DNA of 64,000 bases. Origin: Atherinomorus stipes. Taxonomy: Eukaryota; Chordata; Actinopteri; Atheriniformes; Atherinidae. Below the pieces are notes generated by a model. That model saw only the letters and a list, made by a program, of their open reading frames with translations, was not told the origin of the DNA and ran no database searches. The DNA lies in contig JALJCO010003433.1 in assembly GCA_023101725.1 (NCBI GenBank), positions 1 to 64,000 on the forward strand, in the 5' to 3' direction. Shown one piece after another: positions 48,901-60,900 of the stretch (positions are counted from its first letter, which is position 1; each line of letters starts with the position of its first letter). Both the position numbers and the translations under genes were made by a program.

Positions 48901-51900
48901 CATCCAGGTATTTTCATCGCATTATGTGGTGAGGAAGAGCAGCTACTGATTGGTTTAGGTGGAATTTAGTGTCTGATGTTACTTTCACTGTGAAGTCCAG
49001 ATTAATGTTTTACTAATTTTCTTGACTGCAGGTGTGGACCTACAGCTGAATGCTGGGGTTAGACTGAGTGGGATCCAGTGGGTTGATTCGACAGTTGCTG
49101 TAGTCATACGGTCCTGCCCACACTTGGTGAGTAAGTTGGAGCGCAACATTCCTCCTCCTGACGGAAACATCCTGACCGTGCCACAGGTACACCTCGCTGC
49201 CGAAGTCGAACACCAGGGCCTGGACACAAAAAAGTCAGACGCTAATTTTACAGTATATCACTGCAAATTGTAGAAGCAGCACACAGTTCAACAGAAATGA
49301 TCAGGAAACGGGTGAACCAAGACTCAGACCTCAGTGGAGCCAAGCAGGGAGGTGCTGGGGGTGGAGGCCCAGGCGTCTTCATGAGGCACCAGTCTGTTGT
49401 CCACCAGCCTGTAAACACAGTTGGACTCCACCACTCCCTGCTCATAGAGCTCATCCTCCTCTGGTGCACCTGCTCCTGAGGGGAGAAGCAAGCCAACAAG
49501 CATCATCTGGTCTGTATTTACACAGAACAGGCAGATTTATTTGTCCATCATATCTATTATGCATCTATGTGATTGTATTCAGCAAACTCATTATCAGAGC
49601 CGTGTGCACTACACACATCATGATCCCTCACCTCTGTACTGCGTTCTTCCTCCCAGAAGAGTCCAGAAGTCTGAAGCCGAACTGCTGTCAGAGTTCGCCC
49701 CTCTTCTAGGTGGACAACCTGGAAGGCCTGACAGCCGAGATCCCTCCTCCTCTGGATGAATGATGCCATCTCAGAGGCCTGAAACACAAAAGTTGGTATT
49801 CCCATCATAAGAGCACCACATAGAAACTTTTTTTTTTTTTTAAACCAGGGCCAATGCTAAAGATGTTTTGTTTTTTTTTTAAATGGGAGAAATGCTCCAT
49901 AAGTTATTGTTAAATTATCACATCCTTCTAAAAAAATAATCAGGTACAAGGACTGGTCGGAGCAAAAACAAAAGTAGCCAATCCAAAGAAAACTTATGGA
50001 GGCCTGAAAAATTTTTAAGACTGATTTAGACGATTGCATGAGAATCTGGCTCTTTGGACGTAAAATATAAAGAAATGAGAGGTGGATGGATCAGAACATC
50101 ACAAAATGCCATCATACTTATTGGTACCTTGGTTCTCTCCTGTTCATTGGCAAACTCTCCACTCCAGAGGAAGCAATGCTCCGGTGTGACCAGCAGGAAG
50201 CAGTCTCCACTGTTCAGAGACTTCACTGTAGGCTCGACCAGCCGGACCTGAACATGCTGCCTACCTGTCGTTATCACAGGCATTTGTTCAAATAAAAACC
50301 ATATGAACACCCTGATAATCACACACAAAGGAGTCAAATCTCTCCTGACCTTTGACATGCAAAAGCATCAGGCTTTTGAACGGAGGGTAAGACTCTGTGG
50401 TTTCACCATCAAGAGAAGAGATCGAGTCCTCTGATGTGGCAGGATGTGAATCTGCTGCAGAGGAGTTTTTACATTCTGTGCAAAGACAGGAATAAACATG
50501 GTCAGGAAGCTGAGAAAGATAAAACAAGGAAGGTAAAGTTAAAAAGAAAAGCACGCTCACTTTTCTCTGCTTGGCCCCCCTCCTCAGCAGCTGTGTTGAT
50601 TCTTTCCCCCATGTAATCTTGCCTGATGTCCTCTCTGGCTGCCAGAGCCCTCAGAGGGTTTCTGGAGCCCTGAGTCCGCCGGGATGGACGCACCGCTCGC
50701 CTGTGCTCTGCAACTGCTGAGCTCAGTCTGCATGCAAATACACACAGACAAGCTAAAGTTACTACTTTCTGGTTAAGACCGATTCCAAAAGTTGTACTCT
50801 TGTACAAAATCATACATGACTTTGTTTAGAGTACATGTTCCCCCTCAGATGTTTGATGTGCATCAGTCTGATAAAATAAAAACATGACATAACCAGCATC
50901 CTGGCATCAGCATCACCTCACATAAAAACTTAACCTGTTACTTTAAACATGGGATGAAAGCGAGAACAAACATCTGCATCCCTCCTCCTGCATCGCAGTC
51001 TGATCATCTACACTCACATGGGTGTGTTGGTCTGACAGAGGATGTCCAGGTCCCGTTCGCTCTCGGAAGCCGTAACAGCACCGCAGGGTGTGGGAACGCA
51101 GGTAGGAGGCGGCGACTGGTCGCAGCAAAAATCTCCGTCTAACATGGTGGACTCATGAACAAGCGTCTCCTCCTTGACTTCCTGGGTGAGTGAGGCGGTG
51201 TGTGAAGCTGCAGTGGAGACACACAGATTAGTTAGTTACACCAACGAGCTCAGCAACACTCCTGTGGGTTGCTCATTGCTCATTATTTTAATTTGGCATC
51301 TCTGCAGAGCAAAGCAATCAATGAGGCACAAACTGGCACTGAGGTCGTATTATGCGAGCCAAAGCTGCTCTTACTTGAATATGTGCATGTGGGAACCTCA
51401 GAAGAGTCCATCTTCTTATAACAGATACTATTGCTGTCTGGTTCTGGAGATCCAAGACCTAAAGGTTGCAAAATAAAGTAAACTAAGCACAAAATTAAAC
51501 AGAGTTAAATTAAAAACCAGAGTGAGAAACCTCACCTGTCTTGGCACTTAGTTCAGCCTCGTGCTCTTTGCTTTCCAGCTGCATTTTCCTCTCTTCAGTT
51601 TCATCCACCTTGAGTTCATGTTCAGCCCCTCTAGCCTGCAACACAAAGACCAGTCAGGGTACAAACTAGGGATGTCCGATATTACAGGCCTATTGATATC
51701 ATCGGCTGATATTGGCATTAAAATGTAATATCGGAAAATATTGGTACAGTTTTTTCGGACCGATATTTTTTACTAAGAAAATCTCACGAGATCTTGTTCC
51801 ATTAGCATTGGTCCAGCATGTATAAAAGTCCCTGTTATCCTGGAAGAACTTCATATCCCAGCATTCCTTTTACAGTCATGTGACTACGGTGCAGCTGCTG

Positions 51901-54900
51901 CTGCTACAGACTGACTTGCTTTGAAGCTGCTTATAATATGTCTGGTTTTAAGTTGTTGGTTAAGTTACCAAGTTGTCAGAAACATTATAATCAGCCACAT
52001 GTTGGCTAATACCTGCTAGTATCTGATATCTGGCAGCCAGATGTCCAAAATGAACTCTTCTGGCTGAGTGAAGGAGATTTTGAGATCTTTGCTCTCGGAG
52101 AAGAACATAGTTGAATTTCTCAAAATATGAGAGATACAACCTCACAGTTGTCTGCATATATCGGTAGATATCGGATATCAGAAATTAAGAGATGGAATAT
52201 ATCGACATATCGGATATTAGTAAAAAGCCAATATGGAACAACCCTAGTACAAACAAAATATCTCCTATACAACATTACAATAATAATAATAATAATAATA
52301 ATTAGTAGAAGTAAGCCTGTATCACCTTCTGTCTCCACTGAGGCTGAGTCAGGCTCTTTGTAGGGGAGAAGACCTCTTGAGCCTCAAAGGACAAGTTGGT
52401 CTGCAGATTAAATAAAAACAAAGTAATGGATAATAAGGGATGAGTTCTCTGAAAAAGTCCACTGTCCTCCAACAAAGATGTGCAAACATGTAAAGACTTA
52501 ATATACAGAATTTACATGGACAAAAACAACAACTTCTTTTGTAAGCCTGGCATTCCTTTCCTTTTTATTTCCAAAAATCAGGTGTGAGACACCCTTGAGA
52601 GTGTAAGCAAAGTGTGAAAAAAGCCGCAACATGTCAAGTAAAAGAGCAGTTTGGACATGGTAACTCATTACGCTACTGTTTGCTCATAAAGCGTGAACCA
52701 AACTTTGAAACGTCAGCTGCAAAAGTCGCATCCACCTGAATTTGTACGATGACAAAAACTTTTCACTGCATTCAAATCACTTCAAATGAAAACAGCAGCA
52801 AAGTAACCTGCCATGCAGCAGCTCACACAGTTACCTGATTGAAACACATGATATATTGGGGCGTATTGATAGAATAGACAGAGGCAAAGACGGGCTCCTG
52901 GGAGAGAAGAGACAGGGGGGAGGCTAAAGCTGTTAAAAAGCAGTCTAGATTTTTATAACAGGGATCAAGGAGCAGCGTTAGATTCGGATTCTTACCCAGC
53001 ACTGGAGGCTGACGCTGTCGGGGTGAGGGGTTTGTGATGCTTCCTACAGATAATGGGGTGAAGGTAGACATAGGAAAAAAAAAAAACAAAAATAAACCTT
53101 ACCAGAAACGTAAAAATAAAACAAAAAGCAGAATATAAATATTGTGGTGCAGCTGAGATGCAAGGTCATAAAAAGGATCATCAATTAAACATCAAATATT
53201 CAGTGTGTTTACATTCCACCTCACATCATGAAAAAAAAATCTAGCTCACCCAACTCATAAACACTAACTGGACTCAATTTATTTCCCAGTAACTGGAGCC
53301 TCATATCCAGGCATTAAGCACATACCAAATCCAAAGGGCTGCTGTTAGAAGATGAGATATCTGGTTTCAATGGCATTTCAAACAGGCAGATCTAACCACC
53401 AGCCTTTCCCATCTCCATTTAAATCTGGCAGGAAGAACAAACCCAGTAACCTCCAACATGACGAGGAGAATTTGATCAAATCTGAGGCGCTTGTCTTGGT
53501 TTATAATTCAGTGACCTGGAATAGCATCCATTTAGGCTGCAACGCAGAAAAAATTCTAACATTTCTTTGCCACTTCAATTTCAGTATGAAATTAAGTCAG
53601 GTCATCTCTGGCATCAAGAAAGCGTGACTTACCCTGCATGACAAGACATTAGCTACCTAAATTTTAGGGATGATTGTGCTTATGAGAAACATGTCCTGGA
53701 ATATGACTGAGCTCGTAGTTTGGTTATTCTTTCTGAAGTACACATTAAAAATGCCCCTTTGCAAATAAGTGGTTAATCTTCTCCACCAGTGATGAGATGT
53801 GAAATCCTCCCCCTGAGTAATTCACGCTCGCAAATGTTCAGAATCGGCTCAAAAGTGAAAGTTTTTAGCCATTACTTTAACAATATAATCAAGTGTTACC
53901 ATTTAGCCCATATTTTATCTGTCAGAGCATTAAATCTTAGCAGCCATTTTAACCTAAAAATCCATACAAATGGAGGCAGCACTGTTACACTTCATTATAA
54001 AAATGACTCCCAAAATATCTTCTTCTACTGGTAGAGAGCTGCATACTGAATATTCTCAAACTTAAAGTAAAAACGATCATGTCTCAGTTTCATACCTCAT
54101 TTTTGCTTGTGTTGGTAGTTTCCAGTAGTTCAGACGTGCAACCTGGAAGGATGATCTGGTCAATCTTTATCTCTGTGTGCTCCTCATCCACCGTCCTCAC
54201 ACTGAATTGCTCATCTTCTTGCCTTTTGGGTCAATCAGTTGCAGTAAAAACCATAAAAACACATCAAAGCACAGTGAAATACTTCTGATATTATAAACAC
54301 AACATCTGAAAATTGATTCACAAACATGTAAAATCATCATCAGACCAGAACATAGAGTTCATATCGGGCCATTAAATACTCACCGGATGTTTCCGAATGC
54401 ATCTACACTGTTTCCCACAGAGGAAATGTGTTCCTGTGGTGAGACCTGGCAGGGTCTCTCCTCCTGAGGAGCATCCTGCTCTGAAAAGGCCCTTAGCGGT
54501 GTACAGGCAATAGTTTCCCTCCTGTTTCGAGCCCTTTGCCTCCAGGGGGCAGCAGTCTTCGAACCACCCTCCACACCTGAGGCTTCACATCTCTGTGGTG
54601 CTGCAGAAATTTCCTGCCTCTCAGTTCCCTCCATCCTCCTGTCCATCTCTTCCTCTCCACCATTCTGTTTGTGGCCGAGCGCCACATCCACCTGACCGCC
54701 CTCCGTTCTGCTCCACTCCGAGCCTGCAGAGCGGCTCTTCTTCAGGATTCCTTTCAAGCCGGGCTCCGGGTTGTAACTTGGCGGGCCCTGCTGGGCTGAA
54801 TCGGGCTCTGCGTCAGGTTTGGGCTGTGAAAGACGCACCTCACTGGGTTTCAGGTTGACAGACGAGGCCTGCTGTCTGTCGGACAGATGACGAGACAAAC

Positions 54901-57900
54901 TGAAGGCAGGAAGCTGGATGGGACCTTTCTGAAGCTGCAGAAACAACAAAGTCACATTAACTTATCAAATGAACTGAAAGCAGATTTGATTTTTTTTTTT
55001 TTAAAAAGGAGGACATTAATATTCGCTGTGATACTAACTGCTCATGTCTCTTTCTTTTGACTGCAACGTCTTCCACTCACCAGACTGACCTCCTCCACGG
55101 TGATGGGCTGTGTTCGATATCGGGCCCCCTTCTGCCTTCGTCTTTCCGGCGGCCCCTCAGCCGGACTGGGCCCCTGCGTCACAGGCAGGGACAGTTTGTT
55201 GAAGAGGGCCAGCTTCTCGCTCATGCTCATCTTGCAGCTTTCATCACCATCTTCTGCTGATTCAGTCTGCACAGATTGGACCTCCACCGGTGTGGGAGCA
55301 CTGCAAGGAAGCATGACTGGAAAAGTCAAACATGTTCAAATGTGCATTCAAAACCTGATTGTTCTTTTTGTTTGTTTGTTTTTTCCTCCGATCTATTCTG
55401 TTGAGGAAAATCATCAGTGAGTCACATCGCTACTCTGAACGCCATGTTCCTTTGCTGCCATGTACACACCCACACTGTAGTTTATTTTTAGTGAATTAGA
55501 CACATACCCTGCTGCTGGTAATGCTCACAACTGTAGAGCACCAAATGTTTGTCTGAAAATAGTCCCCACTAAATCCACTGTTCAATTTTGTCTGAGTGCT
55601 TAAAAAGATAAAGTAAAATACACAAACAATGGTGGATACAAAGGCTCACTTTACAACTTCTTTATGGCTAAAAACATCCATTTGAGAATCTAATCCTGTC
55701 TCAGAACCCTCTAAATGAACATGAACATTAATATGGTGAGCTGCACCGAGGTTTTCTTTCCTCTTTCCTGTTGTTAAGCTGACATCTGGGACTCTGCAGC
55801 CACCACTGGGCTGCAGCAGAGCAGTGTTTAAGCTCATCAAATAATAAAGGTATAGCCGTAGACTGTTTAACTAGGTATAGCATAATCAAACCACGGACAG
55901 ATGCCGCAGTTCAGCCACACATCCTCTTAAACAATGTATGAGTAACATCTGTAAAACAGATCACATTTTTATCCGGAGATCAACCATGTCTAGGGTTGTT
56001 TTGTTTGTTGGTGTGACCCTCTTTCTCAGTTGTCTTTTTTGGTTTTATCCAGTTCATCTAGGATCATGTTACTCTCCTTTCCCCTCGTCATCACTATATC
56101 TAATAATGCAAGGTTGAAGTTTGGAAAACTGAAATTTGACAAGCTGTTCAGCGTTTTTTTTTTTTTAAACTTCATCTTAAAACAAACCTTTTCTTGGCTT
56201 CTAACGCCACAAATGTATATTTATTTCCATTTATTTTATCATTTTTTAAAAATCATCTCATCTGACTTAACTCTGTAGCTGTTTTATGTCTTAATCTATT
56301 CATATATTTCATTATTTTACTTTGGCATTTTGGTCCATTGTAGTTGTTTTAAAGTGCTTTAGAAATAAAGTTTAAAGTCACTCCATCACATCTGAGGAAT
56401 AAATCTATAAAAACTACAGTTCTGTTTAAATAAAAAATACTTTCCCAAAAATCCAATGGGAAAGGGTGTCCAAACTTTTAACTGAGGGAGTATATGAGGA
56501 CATTAACAATTAAGTTTTTTCTATTCTATAAAATTATAAAATAACCTGATCCTTACTTGGTCTTCAAATCAAGAAAGTCAATCTCACAGAACAAACTCAA
56601 ATGAAAAAGTAAAAGAAAAGAGAAGGTAGAAACGGTGTGAAAAACAAAGTACACTCATACACTCTCTCAGCTCAGAAGTTTTGGCAACTTGTACTTGACC
56701 AGCAGCATTCAAAATGCCAAGGAGGAAAGACATCAGCAATGATCTTAGAGAGGCAGTCTCTGCAGCCCGGTATCAGTCTGGTAGCAGTTATATTTCCAAA
56801 CCATGTGGTGTTTTACAGTTCTACAAGTGAAACACATTTAAGACAGCCAATCTGAACATGTATGGCTTGTTTTGAAGGTTTCACTATGCATGCAAATCGA
56901 ATGGCAGGCTCAGGGCTACAGCAAAATCAATAGAAAAGTGAGGATGGCCTGAGCGCCTATTTCACTGCAGAGGCAGGCAACGTTTAGATGTAATTTAGCT
57001 CAATTTTACACCTGAAAGATTTAAACTGGATTAAAATCTAGTCAATGTCTGCAGCATGGAGCAACTGTGCAAGCGTTTCTTTGTCATAATGCACAGCAGC
57101 ATGACTGGAGAAAAACAAACAATTCATTTAACACCTGACACCAGCTATCAAGCATGGTGGTGGATGGCTGATGACCTGGGGTCTTTCTCTAGCTACAGGA
57201 CCTGGACACCTTGCAGCCATCGGACTGACCATGACCTCCTCTGTACACAAAACTATTCTTGGAGTCAAAATGTGAAGCCATCTCTGAACAGCAAAAGCTT
57301 GGCCCAAACTAGAGCAACATGACAGTGATCAGAAACAAAACAAAATCTCCAACAGAACATCTAAAAACTAGGGCTGTCAAAAAATTTATCCTGATTAATC
57401 ACATTGGTTATATCACTTTTAGAACATATTTTGGATTAAAAGGTGTCTCACCAGGAATTCTGCATCTATCTTTTGTAGACTAGACGACTGAAACCCTGTC
57501 TTTACATGTCTCCCTGAAGTCCTTCAGACGTCGGCAGTTTAGTCCAGAATGCTGCTGATACGACCCTCACAGGCTGACTTCACAACTGTCTTAATGTGAA
57601 GCTGAGATTCAGGTCTGAATCCTGGACTACTCACAGATTTATGGCTTGGTCTTAGCCTTTAAGTTGTAAAACAAAAGTTAATGTATTTTCTGCATATAGC
57701 AGTCCTAAAGAATAAATTAATCTCTTATTTTACAATTGGATTAATTTAGGACTAATCTTTTGACAGCCCTACTAAAAACAAAAGAATTAATGTGCTGCAG
57801 AAGTCAAGTCTAAGTCAAGACCTCAACCTGGATGAAATTATGTGTTGAGATGTTAAGAGCTGTGCAAAAAACACCAATGCTCAGAAATCTGAATGTCACA

Positions 57901-60900
57901 GTGACCCAACAGATTGACACTGTCCAAAAAGAAAATAAAGGAAGTTCTTGAGGTGTACTTTGCTTTCACACAGCAGAGGATCTTTTATTATGTCTTCCTG
58001 TTTTATACCTGAGAATTTAGGACTAAACTGTAAAAATAACAAAAAGCTTCTAGTAATGTTGGTGTTGGTTTAAGTTTGTGAACCAGACAAATCCTTTGTT
58101 TGAGGTTACCAAAGCGATATATACAAAAAGTGTGCAGAGCCTTTCTTGGAAACGTGATTTGTGCCAACAGCAAACAATTCAGGGCCGTCTCTCCCCACCT
58201 GATCGCCACCATTTCTTCACAGGTGATGGGCTGAGTAAGAAAGCGATGGTCGTTGCCACGGCGCGCCCTGCGTTCATGGGAGACGCTGGCTGAACGAGGT
58301 TTCAGGAGGACCGAGGTCTCGGGGGCCGCTGACTTCTCCAGCTCCTGCAGAGGAACCGGGAAGGCATTAACACATCAACTCTAGCTGGACACAAACCGTG
58401 CAACAGGTCAACCCCAACATCCCAGCCTCAGTCATCAGCCTCCACCTGCTGAATAAGTAAAAACTCCCCTCCTGATGTCTGCTATTATATTTTTAAGGAC
58501 AGATGGGAGGAAGGGGAAGTGGGTCAGCTGGCTGGCAAATAAAGCAGCGAGCTCTAAGGTGGAACATCTTGGCTTCTTGCTACATGCCAGCTCAACAGGT
58601 CACAGTGTAATCGGAGACCTGCCGGCTTCGGTTACTTCCCCGCCTGCCTCCGCAGGGCAGCAGGCTAATTATAACACAGCTGCCGGTTGTTAATGGCACT
58701 CGGTATCTGGCACATTTTCACCTGAGGCCTCACAACTAAAACTGCTCCGGAGCTGAAGAGTCTTTATGAGACAGAAGCATCACAGTGGCTTCGATTGTGC
58801 ATTTTTCCAAAAAGCAGACTTTGTTTTTCTTCTAATAACAAACAAGCATCCAAGCAGACAGTGAATCCAGTGAGAACACCTGTTTGATCATTAATATTTA
58901 CTCCACACCATCAGGTTGAGTTGTGCGTGGTCAGCGCTGGCTCACCGTGCGTCTCAGACTGTAAGGTGAGCAGCTGCGCTGACCGTTGATGACGGACAGA
59001 GCTTTCTCTTCAGCTGTTAAATTTATTCCTCAGCATTATCACCAACCCATTTTATGAGTGTTCAGTGGCTGCGGCTGCATTTGTTCTGTGCTGTCAACAT
59101 ATTTATGTTGACATCCTGAAAAAATGAGCAAAATCAACAGAATAAGGATCCTGCATCAGAGCAGAGGCTCATTCAGACTTACTTTAAACAAAGACATCTT
59201 TGCTGCCACACTCATTTTGGCTCTGTCATCTGTTTTCACATCCGCTGCAAGAGAAAAGACAAAAGGCAAGTTGCAGATATGGAGAAAATACAGAACTTTT
59301 GCACACTAGACAGCAGCAAAGATTAAGAAGACCGCTTTATTAATTAATTAATGCTAAATACATAAAAAAGATGCAACTTCTTTTGCACTTATGTGTCTAG
59401 AGAATTAATTTATTACTAATTTATGCTTCACCTAATAAGCTCCTAGAACTAACCAATTTATAATTATGCTTAATGTTTGTCTAATCTTAAGTGTATCCTT
59501 ATAATAAGTGTGCCTCAGTCTTTTAGTCACAGTTCACGTCTGCAGAGTTTATATCCATGTGAAATAAATTGATCCAATATATCATACAAAAAACAAAACA
59601 AATATTGTCATAAGTTTTTCTTTTAATTTCTTCATACACAAGTACTTTTAAATCAATTTTGCGTGTCTTCCACCCAGGGCAAAAAAAAGGACCAATTTTA
59701 ACATATGTTCTGAAATGAATGCTTCAAATGCCCAAACTGCAATAAAAGCTACTCATTTCTGCAGTTTGTTTAACAGTGCTGTAAAATCTCTGTCAATCGT
59801 TGTAAAGACTTGTAATCTTTTTATTGGGGGGGTGTCACATAGGAGTGGGACTGACTTAGTACGGGGCCCACGTGGTCAGGGATAAATCTGTCATCACCGA
59901 TTGTGAGCCTGAAAATAAAACTGTTTATTTCAGGAGCTGCCACATTAAGTTTCGGAGGAAATTGTGCAATTGGAAGACAATGTTTGTTTCACACGACTCA
60001 AGATCAGGTTTTTATGTATATGCATGTCCCTGCTGCAACCATTCTTAGTGGGATTAAATCATCGTATCCAAGTGCAACAGTGTAAGACACGAGTGAAAGA
60101 TGGTGAAAAACAAGGAGATTACTGGTTCACCTTTCTTGTTCTCCTCTTCTTCTGCCTCCAGGAGCCTAGAAGAGAAGGATATTTGAGAAGATGAAGTCAC
60201 CAGAGTGAATATGAACAGGGAGCTGACGTAGATCTTCAGCTCCTGTGTGCTCTCTCAAATCCTGCTTCACAGTTACAATACAGGTCCTTGTGCTTCAGTC
60301 TGCAGCTCAGATACTTTCTCACATTTGCATCCTTGATAAGCGCCGTTATGGAAGTCATGAGGAACTCATGCAAACCATGCTGCTGTTGGGTTTTTATACA
60401 AATCTACTGCACGTCACACCTCGTTAGTTTTTTTTTATGATTATAAGTAAAGACAAAACAAAAGCACAAACTACCACTAAAGCCAAGAAACACTGCAGAC
60501 AGTTTTTTGTTCAGTTTAACACACCAGACACCTCGTCTGTCCATTTGGCCACCACACTCAAAGAAAACAGCCCCTACCCGCTGCTCTCCTCCATTTCATT
60601 AGCTGTGATTGGTTGCGTCCTAAAGCGTTCGCTGGTCTTGCGACCGCTGCTTGACCCACCCGGGAGGTAGCGCCGGGTGCGCCGCCGGCCCCCCTCGGAG
60701 CCCAGCTTCACAGCCAGGTCCAGAGAGGACGTGGCTCGCCCAGCATCAGCACCACTACTAGCCACAAAACAGAGCAGGAGGGAGGAAAGAGAAGATGATG
60801 CTGAGATGAAGGCAAATACTGCTCACAGAAAAGTTCAGAGTCTGGATCACACGCATGCAGGTGACCCTACGCTTTCTCCAGCTGCGCTCCGCTTTCCGTC

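Larger units (their letters stand above)
44189..50475 (-). other. svil: svil exons 17-30: gelsolin-like repeats
   Basis: Exons: 50475-50350, 50264-50128, 49778-49632, 49475-49330, 49219-49044, 46990-46846, 46622-46304, 46222-46071, 45922-45820, 45735-45528, 45441-45308, 45224-45069, 44542-44399, 44301-44189, about residues 826-1561. Gelsolin-fold cores are visible as [12 protein letters not shown] with [49 protein letters not shown] with [27 protein letters not shown] with [11 protein letters not shown], and [15 protein letters not shown] with [14 protein letters not shown]. In supervillin these repeats do not sever actin as gelsolin does; this is family knowledge. Confidence 0.93.

Noticed and set aside
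49632..49778. Reading svil exon 19 straight through as a longer frame (ending [10 protein letters not shown])
   Set aside because: It loses the conserved DFW...LLGG block and puts the next exon out of frame, so a missing base is the better explanation.
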